This document shows positions 25,669 to 34,659 of a stretch of 64,000 bases of DNA, piece after piece. Source of the DNA: Spirochaetaceae bacterium (GTDB lineage Bacteria > Spirochaetota > Leptospiria > Leptospirales > Leptonemataceae); NCBI GenBank assembly GCA_002730875.1, contig PCBI01000012.1:186001-250000 (forward strand), in the 5' to 3' direction. The notes under the pieces were generated by a model, which ran no database searches, had not been told where the DNA came from, and saw nothing but the letters and a program-made list of their open reading frames with translations. The position numbers and the translations under genes were made by a program. How positions within the stretch are numbered: the first letter of the stretch is position 1; every line of letters starts with the position of its first letter.

Positions 25669-27000
25669 CTAGATTAGCCTCAGTCGCAAACCGTTCCTTG
25701 GTCGCAAAGTAATCAATGGATCCAATTCCACCGGCTCGCCGGAATGCTCAAAGCGAAAATTTCGTACCAGCTCGGCGAGAATGATACGGGACTCCAACAT
25801 GGCGAAGCCGGAGCCGATACATAGACGGGGCCCACCTCCGAATGGAAAATAGGCGAATTTATGAATCCGCTTTCGGTTTTCGCTGGAGAAGCGCTCTGGA
25901 TCAAATGCTTCCGGACTTTGCCAATAATCCGGGTGGCGGTGTGTCACATATTGACAGGCGAAAACCGGTCGTCCGGCGGGAACTCGATAGCCCAGAATCT
26001 CGTCCTCCTTGACGGTTCGGCGGGAGACTATCCAGGCGGGGGGATACAGTCGCATGGATTCTTCAATCACTTGATTTAGATACGGTAACGATTCCCCGTC
26101 CAGTATCTGTTCGACGCTGGCTTTTTGAACTTCCTCCCTTAACTTCTCGTATACGTCCCGGTGTAGGGCCAGCAGGTACAGCGTCCATGTAAGCGCATTG
26201 GCTGTAGTTTCGTGCCCTGCCAACATAAGCGTCATCACTTCGTCCCTTAGTTGCTTTTCGCTCATGGGATGTCCGGTTTCTGGATCTCGGGCTGCAAGTA
26301 ATCGGTCCAGGAGATTTGGGTCTCCCCCGGAATCGAAGGCTTGCTCTCCGTTCTGCTTGCGCTTTCGGATAATAGACATCACGATGGAGCGAAGACGGCG
26401 AGCGGCAAGGTATAGTGGTATGTCGGAGGGGGTGATCATCCATGCGGGCATTCCCGCTTTCAAGCGTTTTACCAGCAGATTGTTGGCGCGGCCAAAATAA
26501 TACCCCACATCATGCGCGGCGGTGGATAGGTTCTGGCCAAAGAGCGCTTCGCCGACGATTTTCAGGGTAAGCTCCATCATAATAAGATCCACCGGGATCG
26601 TTTCGCCTCTACGTTCATGAAGGCTTCTTACGAGTTCGTCTGTAGCCTCTTGCATTTTGGAGCCATAGGCTTTGATTCGATCTCTGTGGAAGGCCGGCTG
26701 CGCAGTTCTGCGTTGCTGAAGCCAGAACGTACCATCCGAAGTAAGCAATCCGTTTCCCAGTACGCGCTTGAGGATCTGATAGTCCAAAACATCCTTGTTA
26801 TAGTTCGTATGAGCCTTCTGCAAAATGTGTTCTACCGCCTCCGGATGACTGAACAGTATGGCCTGAAAGTGAAAGATGCGAATATTGGCCGCTACCGGGA
26901 ATTCAAGGGATGTTTTATAGAGAAAGCTCAGTTCGTCTTTGTAGAAGGGACCAAAATGACCGGAAATGAGTTTGGCCGGTGGAGAAGGGATCTTCCGCAT
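25669..27000 (-). CDS. Cytochrome P450
   Basis: Heme-thiolate monooxygenase, 443 aa, class I-like soluble bacterial form. Diagnostic motifs are the WLQQRR C-helix (93-98, heme propionate contact), the I-helix AGHETT (261-266, oxygen activation), the K-helix ExxR (E314-R317), and the heme-binding loop FGGGPRLCIG with Cys394 as iron ligand. The sequence style (YNKD..., GNGLLTSDG.FWLQQRR) resembles the CYP102/CYP110-like fatty-acid or alkane hydroxylases. No ferredoxin or reductase is adjacent; a ferredoxin is encoded at 58696 but the link is only a possibility. It is divergent from the ferritin-like gene at 27176. Confidence 0.95.
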   Translation of the reverse strand: MRKIPSPPAKLISGHFGPFYKDELSFLYKTSLEFPVAANIRIFHFQAILFSHPEAVEHILQKAHTNYNKDVLDYQILKRVLGNGLLTSDGTFWLQQRRTAQPAFHRDRIKAYGSKMQEATDELVRSLHERRGETIPVDLIMMELTLKIVGEALFGQNLSTAAHDVGYYFGRANNLLVKRLKAGMPAWMITPSDIPLYLAARRLRSIVMSIIRKRKQNGEQAFDSGGDPNLLDRLLAARDPETGHPMSEKQLRDEVMTLMLAGHETTANALTWTLYLLALHRDVYEKLREEVQKASVEQILDGESLPYLNQVIEESMRLYPPAWIVSRRTVKEDEILGYRVPAGRPVFACQYVTHRHPDYWQSPEAFDPERFSSENRKRIHKFAYFPFGGGPRLCIGSGFAMLESRIILAELVRNFRFEHSGEPVELDPLITLRPRNGLRLRLI

Positions 27001-27120
27001 CAGTCATTGTGCAACCGAAGGGTCTGGCTTGCAATCGCTTCAACGAGGTTAATCCCCGGGCGAATGATCGTCCACTCCGGGGTGTCCCTTGATAGAAATG
27101 AATTACTTGACCCTTTCCCT

Positions 27121-27148
27121 TTGCTGCACTTCCCTGGGAGGGTATACT
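27121..27148 (+). promoter_or_regulatory. Candidate promoter of the ferritin-like gene
   Basis: TTGCTG (27121-27126) and TATACT (27143-27148), 16-bp spacer, lie about 28 bp before the ATG at 27176. A Shine-Dalgarno AAGGAG follows at 27166-27171. Confidence 0.5.
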
Positions 27149-27175
27149 ATCTGTTTCGAGTGATAAGGAGTTTTT

Positions 27176-27709
27176 ATGAGTGATAAACCGTTTCTGACAG
27201 ATGTCAAGACCTTGCGGGAAAGAGCGCGCAAGGAGATTGAAAAAGGAGCTGTGACGGCTGGTTATCAGGCAGACGTGGGCCAGGTGGTAGAACTGCTGAA
27301 TACGGCACTGGCTACCGAGATAGTGTGCGTGCTTCGCTACAAGCGGCATTTTTACATGGCTGGCGGGATAAACGCCGAAGCCGTAGCCCAGGAATTTCTG
27401 CAGCATGCCAATGAGGAGCAGCAACATGCCGATCAGCTGGCGCAAAGAATTGTTCAGCTTGGTGGCGAACCGAACTTTAATCCGGAAGGGCTGGCCATGC
27501 GAAGCCATGCCGAATACGTAGAAGGCGAGAATCTCATCGAGATGATCAAAGAAGACCTGGTAGCCGAACGGATTGCTATCGATAGTTACCGGGAAATGAT
27601 CGACTACATTGGTCCGAGGGATTCCACCACCCGGCGAATGCTTGAGGATATTCTTGCCATGGAAGAAGAGCATGCGGATGACCTGGTAGGAATGCTGGAG
27701 AAAATGTAG
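27176..27709 (+). CDS. Ferritin-like / bacterioferritin-like protein
   Basis: A 177-aa four-helix protein. The diiron pattern is visible: E in LNTALATEIVCVLRYKRH, EExxH in FLQHANEEQQHADQLA, then E in MIKEDLVAERIAIDSYREM and EExH in LAMEEEHADDLVGML. The order resembles the bacterioferritin/DpsA-like group (iron oxidation and storage, or mini-ferritin). No heme-axial Met can be assigned. A strong Shine-Dalgarno (AAGGAG) and a promoter-like pair precede it. It is divergent from the P450 and probably monocistronic; no PerR or Fur-type box like that of dps is visible. Confidence 0.9.
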   Translation: MSDKPFLTDVKTLRERARKEIEKGAVTAGYQADVGQVVELLNTALATEIVCVLRYKRHFYMAGGINAEAVAQEFLQHANEEQQHADQLAQRIVQLGGEPNFNPEGLAMRSHAEYVEGENLIEMIKEDLVAERIAIDSYREMIDYIGPRDSTTRRMLEDILAMEEEHADDLVGMLEKM

Positions 27710-28174
27710 GTTTGACTTCTTTCCGTTTTCCTGTAATGGCCAGACAAGCGTCATAGCGCAACAGACCAGGTCCGCTGCTTCAAAACACAGGGTTGGCAAA
27801 ACTAACGCCGACCTTGCTTACAGGCCCGCATGGCAGAAGGCCTTTTGTTATCGTAAACCAGAAATAACAATTATCCGCGATTCGGAAAAAAAACTCTCCC
27901 TGGCATTGCCGGGTTTTCGAGTTGATTACAGAGCGTCGGATCGGTCCGGTTTGGTATACAGGCGCATGAGAGTCTCTCAGAGGAATCGTTGTTCGGCCCA
28001 ATTATCTGGAGAAGTGTAGGATCCCACCGGGTGTTACTGAGAAAAAAGTAGAGGAGGTGGCCGGAAGCATGTTGGCGCCGGGAGAACAAGCTATTTCGGT
28101 GATTCCATTTACCGGTCGAAAGCAACTTGCGATTCGCAACACCCGCATAACTTGTTTCGCAGGCAAATCATCAG
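27710..28174. other. Gene-free interval between convergent genes
   Basis: About 465 bp between the ferritin-like gene and the minus-strand deacetylase-like gene. Open frames on both strands (27780-28001, 27871-28125, 28057-28281) have no recognisable domain and no ribosome-binding site. I see no RNA gene or clear terminator. Confidence 0.45.
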
Positions 28175-29110
28175 TCAATACCCGGAAGACACCGAAGACT
28201 GAAGAGAAGCAGCCTCTTCGAAAACGTCTCCATGGCATACCACGGAAGCCTGAATCGGGTCAGCATAGCCGCCGCCCATAAACACTACCACAGGGCAGTT
28301 CCAGTAAGCCACATGTTGAAAGACCAACTGGTTTCGCCTGTCCAGGCCCTCACGGCTCAATGAGAGCTTGCCCAGGGTGTCTTCGTGCAATGGGTCGCAT
28401 CCTGCCTGAAATAGAATTAGCTCCGGCTCGAAGGGATACAGGGCTAGCGGCAAGGATCTCTTCAGCTCTGCATAATAGGTGTCGTCGTCGCATCCGTTCG
28501 GCAGAGCAATGTCAAAATCGCTCTTTTCTTTACGAAAGGGATAGTTTTTCTCTCCGTGGATGGAAAACGTCAGAACGTCCGGGTCCCCGGCAAAAATAGT
28601 CGCGGTACCGTTGCCTTGATGAACATCGCAGTCGATAATTGCGATTTTGCGAATCCCATATTCGCGCTGGGCGATTCTTGCGCACAGGGCCAGATCGTTG
28701 AAGACGCAGAAGCCCTCTCCATGGTCTGCATAGGCATGATGAGTGCCGCCGGCCAGATTACCGGCCACCCGATGACCTTCCATGGCGCAATGCAATGCCT
28801 GAATGCTCCCTCCTGCAATGGTGAGCGTCCTTTCTACGAATTCTGGAGTCCAGGGACGGAAACCAATGCGACGGATCTCTGCGTCAGTCATCTTACCGTG
28901 CAGAAAAGCATCTACGTAGGATTCCTTATGAACCATTAGTAGCTGCTTTCGGGTAGCGGGGAGCGCATGCTGTATGGAAATAGGCAGCTTTGGGTCTTCC
29001 TTCAATCGGCTTTGTACGTCTTCATAGACCAGGCGATACCTATCCCTGGGAAACCTGGCATGGGGAGAAATCGCCGAAGTATAGTTTTCGTGGTAGAATA
29101 GATTTAGCAT
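28175..29110 (-). CDS. Histone-deacetylase-family (AcuC/acetylpolyamine-amidohydrolase-like) hydrolase
   Basis: Zinc-dependent deacetylase fold. From the ATG at 29110 the protein is 311 aa. The zinc and active-site motifs are AGGTHHAYADHGEGFCVFND (His124-His125 dyad), IDCDVHQGNGTA (ligands Asp162 and His164), FQAGCDPLHED (third Asp ligand) and a late GGGY with the transition-state tyrosine. An upstream in-frame ATG at 29263 would add 51 residues without family similarity, so I use the internal start, which begins NLFYHENY as relatives do. In bacteria these enzymes deacetylate proteins, polyamines or other small amides; the substrate here is unknown. Confidence 0.9.
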   Translation of the reverse strand: MLNLFYHENYTSAISPHARFPRDRYRLVYEDVQSRLKEDPKLPISIQHALPATRKQLLMVHKESYVDAFLHGKMTDAEIRRIGFRPWTPEFVERTLTIAGGSIQALHCAMEGHRVAGNLAGGTHHAYADHGEGFCVFNDLALCARIAQREYGIRKIAIIDCDVHQGNGTATIFAGDPDVLTFSIHGEKNYPFRKEKSDFDIALPNGCDDDTYYAELKRSLPLALYPFEPELILFQAGCDPLHEDTLGKLSLSREGLDRRNQLVFQHVAYWNCPVVVFMGGGYADPIQASVVCHGDVFEEAASLQSSVSSGY

Positions 29111-29379
29111 GGGTTCGTATCCCTGAAAGCTGCTCTGCGGCCAGGGATCTGTCCTATAAGTTACTAAATTCGAATCGTCCGGGCTATTTGAATTCAGACC
29201 AGGTCGATGCTGGTCCGACGAATCTGAGCAATTGGCATTTCGTGCGAGTCCCGGGCTATCCACTACACAGATTTCCGGGTCGACGGATGCAGGTCGGCGC
29301 CTCTTGTTGCCTTAAGGATGCAGTTCGGCTCCGCTCCACGCCCCTGAGATAAAGTTTCCTGAAGTTTTGTACCGGGGCT

Positions 29380-30594
29380 TTAATCCACGGACCGTGTCTC
29401 TATTTTCACTTCCGACTCCAGCGTTCTATGCACCGGGCATTTATCGGCGATTTCGATTAATTTCTGGCGCTGCTCGGTGGACAGATTGCCCTTGATTTCA
29501 ATTTGGCGCTTGATTTGATCGACTCTCTGTTTCGACGATTCACATGATTCACAATCTTCTGCATGGACTTTTTGATGTTTAAGATCTACGCTTACTTCCT
29601 CCAACGGCCATTTCTTTCGATCGGCATACATTCGAAGTGTCATCGCTGTGCAGGCTCCCAGAGCGGACAATAGCAAATCATAGGGGGATGGTCCGTGGTT
29701 TTCTCCGCCCACAGCGATTGGTTCGTCCGCGATTAACCGATGTCCGTTTGCATTAACTTGTGTATGAAATCCCTGGCGACCGATGCGGGCGGTGACCGGA
29801 CTTTCCCTGGCAGCTGTGTCTTTCACAGGGTCGTTCAGTTGCAGGTATCTAGCTGCCCAGGATGCGATAACGTCCCCGACATAGAGGGAATCCACTTCCC
29901 TTGACAATAGATGATCTGCATCGTCCAGGGAAATGAAACTGCGGGGGTGCTTTGCTCTTTGAAAGATCTCCGCGGCATTGTCCACTCCTACCTGCCGGTC
30001 CACGGGGCTGTGCATCACCAGAAGGGCCCGGTTCAGTTCCGCCACCGCTCGGTGCATTCGGGACTGCTCTAGATCATCCAGAAATTGCTTCTTTATCGTG
30101 AACGGGCGACCAGCCAGCGTTACGCGTGCCCGGCCGTTTGCTTCGATTTCCTCCTTCGCATCTTCTAACATATTAATGACGTGAGAGGGCTCGGCGGGAG
30201 CGCCAATGGTCGCCACAGCTTTGCTCGAAGGGATTCTATGGGCGGCCTGCAGCACAGCCGCTCCTCCCAGCGAGTGTCCAATAAGAATCGACGGGGCCGC
30301 ATACTCCTGCTTCAAATATTCCGCAGCGGATACAAGGTCGTCCACATTGGAACTAAAGTTGGTTCTAGAAAAATCGCCTTCGCTTTCGCCCAGGCCCGTG
30401 AAGTCGAATCGTAAAACGGCGATCCCTTCCTGGTTCAATGCTCTTGCGATGTTGCTCACAGCCTTGAGGTTTTTCGTGCAGGTAAAGCAGTGAGCGAACA
30501 AAGCGAATGCCCGAGGCTCCTTTAGCGGTAGATCCAGGCGAGCGGCCAGTTTCTGATTCTCATGGTTCGGGAATTCTAACGATATGGTCTGCAT
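29380..30594 (-). CDS. Bifunctional alpha/beta-hydrolase and OsmC-type peroxidase-like protein
   Basis: A 404-aa fusion. Residues 1-255 are an alpha/beta-hydrolase with nucleophile Ser108 in GHSLGG, a likely acid Asp199 (HSPVDRQV) and His228 (DDADHLL). Residues about 265-404 are OsmC-like, with Cys315 in [18 protein letters not shown] and Cys386 in [10 protein letters not shown], the redox Cys pair of OsmC/Ohr enzymes that reduce organic hydroperoxides. This arrangement is known in other bacteria. No signal peptide. The coupling suggests that the hydrolase frees acyl or ester hydroperoxides that OsmC then reduces, which is inference. It appears monocistronic. Confidence 0.93.
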   Translation of the reverse strand: MQTISLEFPNHENQKLAARLDLPLKEPRAFALFAHCFTCTKNLKAVSNIARALNQEGIAVLRFDFTGLGESEGDFSRTNFSSNVDDLVSAAEYLKQEYAAPSILIGHSLGGAAVLQAAHRIPSSKAVATIGAPAEPSHVINMLEDAKEEIEANGRARVTLAGRPFTIKKQFLDDLEQSRMHRAVAELNRALLVMHSPVDRQVGVDNAAEIFQRAKHPRSFISLDDADHLLSREVDSLYVGDVIASWAARYLQLNDPVKDTAARESPVTARIGRQGFHTQVNANGHRLIADEPIAVGGENHGPSPYDLLLSALGACTAMTLRMYADRKKWPLEEVSVDLKHQKVHAEDCESCESSKQRVDQIKRQIEIKGNLSTEQRQKLIEIADKCPVHRTLESEVKIETRSVD

Positions 30595-30926
30595 GTTGGG
30601 CTCCGGAGTAATGGAGTTTCAGGTTCGATTGTGCGTCAGGTTTGATTACAGAAAGTTGGAAGTGGTACTACTACAAAAAGCAGAGACGAGGCAGGAACAG
30701 GGTACTCCGGAAATGGGTCCAGGGTAGACAGGAGGAGAGAACGAAACCCTTGCTCGACGGCATCCAATCAATGCCCTTGACTTTCGACTGCCTGAATTCA
30801 ACGGGAGGGGGAAAATGGAATGCAGGACAGGCCGTTGCCTCCAATCTGAAAGCAACGGCCGTCAAGTTGTGGCCCCTCTCTTGTCCGCACAATGGGGTCT
30901 GCTCAGGGAAGCACCATCGCGACTAA
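30595..30926. other. Intergenic region with a 9-bp inverted repeat
   Basis: About 330 bp between two minus-strand genes. GGCCGTTGC (30830-30838) and GCAACGGCC (30852-30860) form a perfect 9-bp stem with a 13-nt loop, 66 bp beyond the stop of the 30927 gene; it lacks a T-run, so it may be a weak terminator of that gene. The promoter of the OsmC-fusion gene should lie near 30600-30660. No other gene seen. Confidence 0.5.
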
Positions 30927-31571
30927 CTACGCTGCAGGATAATACACTGTGGGCGCCTTGTTCCAGGACGTTTCATCCTCCAGTTGCTCCACAAGCGCGG
31001 AAGCTACATCCTCCCGGGAGATCTTGTCGACCAGTTCATCCCATTCCCTGGGAAACCCGACGTGAAACGATCCCCTGGCTTGCTCATCCGTCAGGTTCGG
31101 CGGTCTAATCAAGGTCCAGTCCAGCCCACTGGCTCGCACCTTCTGTTCCTGTTTTTCGTGGTCTCTAAAGGCATCTTTGATGAACAAAGGAACGATAATG
31201 TTTCGAAACATCCAGGGGGGCATGTGGCGAGTATCGGCGATACCCATGGTGGAAAGGCATACCAGGCGTCGCAACCCCTGACTCTGCATCCCTTGTATGA
31301 TTGTTTCGGTCCCTTTTTCTCTGATTCCGCTTTTGTTCCGTCCGGGCGCTCCTAGAGCCACAATAACGGCGTCTTGACCGGCCAGAGCATCCTTCACCTG
31401 GCTAATATCAAGGACATTTCCCTCTACTACTTCCAGTCCCTTTAGCGAAGCTGTTTCCATCAGCCGCGCTCGGCTCCGTACAAAGGCGGTGACTTCATGA
31501 CCCGCCTGAACTGCTTTCTTAACTGTAAGCCTTCCGGTTGCTCCGCTGGCTCCAAAGATAATCACTTTCAT
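30927..31571 (-). CDS. NAD(P)-binding atypical SDR (YwnB/BLVRB-like)
   Basis: A 214-aa Rossmann protein. It begins MKVIIFGASGATGRLTVKKA (GxxGxxG) and has the family stretch DAVIVALGAPGRNKSG, RLVCLSTMGI, and SGLDWTLIRPPNLTDEQ near the C-terminus. These proteins bind NAD(P)H and reduce flavins, biliverdin-like or quinone substrates, or act as redox sensors. A GAGGAAACT ribosome-binding site precedes the ATG at 31571. It is directly downstream of, and on the same strand as, an AraC-family regulator (125-bp gap), which suggests regulation by or co-expression with it. Confidence 0.88.
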   Translation of the reverse strand: MKVIIFGASGATGRLTVKKAVQAGHEVTAFVRSRARLMETASLKGLEVVEGNVLDISQVKDALAGQDAVIVALGAPGRNKSGIREKGTETIIQGMQSQGLRRLVCLSTMGIADTRHMPPWMFRNIIVPLFIKDAFRDHEKQEQKVRASGLDWTLIRPPNLTDEQARGSFHVGFPREWDELVDKISREDVASALVEQLEDETSWNKAPTVYYPAA

Positions 31572-31696
31572 AGTTTCCTCCTGTTGTGAATGAACGTAGC
31601 ACAGGACGAACTGGAAAAATAGAATGAATCCGACATTCGGATCCGAATCCAGCGAGGCAAAGTTATGGGCCGCAGGCCGGGGCTGGCGGGAGTAAC

Positions 31697-32650
31697 CTAT
31701 ATAGATTCAGAGTGTGGCAGGGACTCTCCGGGCTTCGTAGCTCTGGATTCTACGAAATTGGGAACAGACTCCAGAAAGGTTTTGCGGAATTTCGCAGGTG
31801 TTGTTCCCGCAAACTCCTTAAATTCCCGAATAAAGTGCGATTGGTCCGAATAATGGCTATTGTGGGCCAGCGCGGTAAAATCAGCGGCGCCGGCTCGCAT
31901 GTAGTTCATGGCCGATTGGAAACGGACAATCCTTCCATACAGCCGGGGCGACACGCCCACCCATTGGCGAAACCGGCGTTCCAGGGATCGTTCGCTAATC
32001 CCGAGCTCGCTTCGTATCTCGGCAATACTTCTGAGTTTCGCGTCCTCGGAAATCAGATTATACGCGGTTCGCAGCGTTCTCCATTCCTCGTAGATCCGTC
32101 TCTTTCGCAGTAACCGGCGCAGGAAGTCTTCAAGCATTGCAATTTGTGCAGTGGGCTTCTTTCTCGTGGCCATTCGTTCCAGAAAGTCGGAGTCAGCCGG
32201 GAGCAGTTCGCTCAGGTCCAGACAGTCATCGGTTAGAATATGCGCATCCAGATCAAACAGGGCTCGCAGCGCACCGGGCTCCAGAACCACTCCCAGGGTT
32301 CGAGTGCCCGCCGTCGTATGAAAAGTCCGCTGCTGTATTGTCTGCCCGTAAACGAAGGCCACCGGGATCTGAGCGCCGGAGCTATCGATGAGTGCTGTGG
32401 GAAGCTGAATGACAATCCCGGGGCATCCATCGGGCAAAGTGGAGTAGGAGCTATCATGCCGGTGGTCAATCAGCCAGAGATCCCGAATGAAGGCGCTCAG
32501 GTCGGAGGATGGAGTGATGAGCAGATTCAAGTTCAACCCCGGGCCAATCTCCCAATCAGCCCTCCCGCCAACATTAGGTCTTTGGCGTAGTTCGGACAAC
32601 AGTTTTAGGGGTAGAGAAGTTCTCAGGGCGGGCAAAAAAGGGATTGACAA
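31697..32650 (-). CDS. AraC-family regulator with DUF6597-like N-terminus
   Basis: The C-terminal AraC/XylS DNA-binding domain (about 200-300) has AEIRSELGISERSLERRFRQ and a second helix-turn-helix DFTALAHNSHYSDQSHFIRE, closing with FAGTTPAKFRK. The N-terminal part (AFIRDLWLIDH, LPDGCPGIVIQL, GVVLEPGALRALF) is typical of the group with a DUF6597-type sensor. The start is uncertain: the longest frame begins with TTG at 32650, inside the TetR promoter; a TTG at 32536 preceded by GGGAG is more plausible and gives a protein of about 279 aa. It is divergent from the TetR gene and precedes the NAD(P)-binding gene at 30927. Confidence 0.85.
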   Translation of the reverse strand: MSIPFLPALRTSLPLKLLSELRQRPNVGGRADWEIGPGLNLNLLITPSSDLSAFIRDLWLIDHRHDSSYSTLPDGCPGIVIQLPTALIDSSGAQIPVAFVYGQTIQQRTFHTTAGTRTLGVVLEPGALRALFDLDAHILTDDCLDLSELLPADSDFLERMATRKKPTAQIAMLEDFLRRLLRKRRIYEEWRTLRTAYNLISEDAKLRSIAEIRSELGISERSLERRFRQWVGVSPRLYGRIVRFQSAMNYMRAGAADFTALAHNSHYSDQSHFIREFKEFAGTTPAKFRKTFLESVPNFVESRATKPGESLPHSESI

Positions 32651-32672
32651 ACCGACGTCGGTCGGTAAGTGT
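32644..32672 (+). promoter_or_regulatory. TetR-type operator and promoter
   Basis: TTGACA (32644-32649) is followed at once by the perfect palindrome ACCGACGTCGGT (32651-32662) and a further CGGT. The -10 would be near 32666-32672 (TAAGTG-like, weak), putting transcription start close to the ATG at 32680, so the mRNA may be leaderless. Palindrome between -35 and -10 is the usual arrangement for an autorepressing TetR-family protein. Confidence 0.65.
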
Positions 32673-32679
32673 CGCTCTT

Positions 32680-33375
32680 ATGGTTCATGGAAGGCTGAGT
32701 CCAGAGGAGCGACGCAAGCAGATCCTTGTCGCGGCCCGGACGCTGATTTCACAGGCCGGAGTGGAATCGGTTCGAGTGGAGGACATTCTCCAGCAATTGT
32801 CCCTATCCAAGGGCGGGTTTTATCACCACTTCCGGTCCCTGGACGAGGTGCTTCGGGAGCTGATAACGGAAGACCTGGCTGGTTTGCTGGAGGATCTCCG
32901 CTATCGTACGGTCGCCGCCAAGGACTCCATAGATGCGCTGATAGCGTTGTTCGATTTCGGTTCCGATGATAGGCAGGGCTCACCTGGGATATTGCCCTTC
33001 TTCAGTTCCCGCGGTCATAAGCTGCAGTACCTGGAAGTCCTGGAAGATGTGTTTTATGAGCCGCTGGGCGCGATTTTGACCGAGATTTTGCGGGCCGGGA
33101 TGGCCGCGGATGAACTTAGACCAGGCTCGCCCAGCTCCCTGGCCCTGATCTTTCAGGCCGTAAACCGACAGTTTAACCGGCAAGCGATTCTAGACGAGGC
33201 CACCGAGTATCTTGCCGACGAAAGGCAGTTAGCATTACGAATGCTCTTTCGCGAGCTGGGAGTGCTGGAGGAGCCGCGAGTCCAGTCGTTTTTGCGTAGC
33301 TGGACCGAAGAGCAGACTGGACCGAGACGGGGAAGAGAGAAAAAGGAGAGAATCGATGAAGGAAAAGAACGATAG
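32680..33375 (+). CDS. TetR-family transcriptional regulator
   Basis: A 231-aa repressor. The N-terminal helix-turn-helix domain reads SPEERRKQILVAARTLISQAG, VESVRVEDILQQLSLSKGGF and YHHFRSLDEV (about 6-55), the canonical TetR layout. The ligand-binding C-terminal domain is not assignable; the last 30 residues are highly charged. I chose the ATG at 32680 rather than the in-frame TTG at 32644, because the latter overlaps the -35 element. The palindrome directly upstream suggests autoregulation. The next gene, a CPBP protease, follows after about 25 bp and is probably in the same operon. Confidence 0.92.
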   Translation: MVHGRLSPEERRKQILVAARTLISQAGVESVRVEDILQQLSLSKGGFYHHFRSLDEVLRELITEDLAGLLEDLRYRTVAAKDSIDALIALFDFGSDDRQGSPGILPFFSSRGHKLQYLEVLEDVFYEPLGAILTEILRAGMAADELRPGSPSSLALIFQAVNRQFNRQAILDEATEYLADERQLALRMLFRELGVLEEPRVQSFLRSWTEEQTGPRRGREKKERIDEGKER

Positions 33376-33399
33376 AGCAGGAAATTCAGGAGAGGTTTT

Positions 33400-34290
33400 A
33401 TGAATCAGAAGAATGTGAAACCAAAGTACCGAGTCGGAGGCGATACACCTTCCGAAAGCATCTGGCCGTTTCTTCTCCTAACGTTCGCCATCGCCGGGGT
33501 CTCCTTTGCCATGATGCTGTTTGATAAAGACCTGCATTCCCCCCAGGGCTTTCCTGGTCTCCTGGTCTGGTTACTGGCAATCTGGAGTCCCAACCTGGCC
33601 ATTCTGATCCTGCGGCTACGATCCGGCGGTCTATTCTCATTTCTGAAGCAGGCGATTTCTGCGCCCGCAAATCCGGCCTTGCTCTCACTGACCCTTCTTC
33701 CTCTGGTACTCTTGCTTGCGCTCTGTCAAATACTGCCCGGGATCTGGCCCGATTTTCTAACGTTTCCCGGGTTGATCCTGTTGGTGGGAATCAATCTGTT
33801 TATGGGTCCCCTGGGCGAAGAATTCGGCTGGAGGGGATTTCTTTATCCAGCTCTGCGTCTGAGGCTGGGTTGGCTCGGAGCTGCCCTGCTGGTGGGCATC
33901 ATCTGGGGCTTCTGGCATGCGCCTCTGTGGTTCATTGAGTCTCCGCAGTCCGAGATCCCCTTCGCCGTATTTCTGGGCAATGTTATGGCCTTCAGTGTTC
34001 TCATGTCGATCCTGCGAGATGGCACCGGTCCATCCCTGGTCGGCCCTATTTTGATGCATCTTTCAATCAATGTGGCTGCTGGTCTCTTTGGGCTTCTCGG
34101 AATGGGATCCCAGGCCGAATACTGGACCTACTCGCTACTCTTCATGGGCGGGGCCGCTATACTTGCATTGGTGGTCTACCAGGCGGGCCGAAATATTGTA
34201 AGAATGGAGCCAACGAATCGCCCTCTTTTCCGCCAGGTTTTTGCACAGTGGAATCAAGTGCCCCGGCGGAGTGACGAAGGAGGACTGTGA
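33400..34290 (+). CDS. CPBP-family intramembrane metalloprotease (CAAX-like)
   Basis: A 296-aa polytopic membrane protein of the CPBP/Abi family, which cleave or bind substrates inside the membrane. The catalytic motifs are EExxxR (E140, E141, R145) in PLGEEFGWRGFLYP, FWHAP with His173, and HLSIN with His220. About eight hydrophobic segments are visible. AGGAG and GAGG stretches precede the ATG at 33400. It is immediately downstream of the TetR gene, so its expression is probably controlled by the operator at 32651. Substrate unknown; in other bacteria relatives act in prenyl-protein-like processing or bacteriocin self-immunity. Confidence 0.92.
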   Translation: MNQKNVKPKYRVGGDTPSESIWPFLLLTFAIAGVSFAMMLFDKDLHSPQGFPGLLVWLLAIWSPNLAILILRLRSGGLFSFLKQAISAPANPALLSLTLLPLVLLLALCQILPGIWPDFLTFPGLILLVGINLFMGPLGEEFGWRGFLYPALRLRLGWLGAALLVGIIWGFWHAPLWFIESPQSEIPFAVFLGNVMAFSVLMSILRDGTGPSLVGPILMHLSINVAAGLFGLLGMGSQAEYWTYSLLFMGGAAILALVVYQAGRNIVRMEPTNRPLFRQVFAQWNQVPRRSDEGGL

Positions 34291-34659
34291 GAAATACAGA
34301 GAAGGTCAAATCGGTATTGAGCGAATTCAGGATGTTTTCATGGGGCTGGCCGGGATTTTTTGCTAAAGCAATTCCGGCCAAAACCGATCATCTTCCTGTG
34401 AGGCAACATACATAACAGGCCTTCGCTGACATACAGGCCCATTCCGGGCCGGTCAGGTAGCTAAAAAAGCTCAAATTTTTTGAAGCCCGAGTCGTGTTTT
34501 TTTACGGTTTGGGCTAAAGGTCGTTCCTCCCTCCTTCGAAAGTAGATACAGATATAAATAGAACTCCGCGCAAACACAGAAGGCCAGGGAAGGCCTAACA
34601 AATAGCGGGGTGTTTACATGAATGCCGGGTGACACCGGCGCGTTTCAAGGAGGAAACGA
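34291..34659. other. flaB upstream region
   Basis: About 370 bp. It contains AT-rich blocks with inverted AGCCC (34484-34488) / GGGCT (34511-34515) around a T7 run. Two weak promoter ideas exist: a sigma-28-like TAAAGGTC...TTCGAAAG (34515-34542) and a sigma-70-like TATAAA (34553-34558). Neither is decisive. No gene seen. Confidence 0.4.

Noticed and set aside
34515-34558. Sigma-28 promoter for flaB
   Set aside because: TAAAGGTC...TTCGAAAG has only a partial match and imperfect spacing, so I mention it but do not call it.
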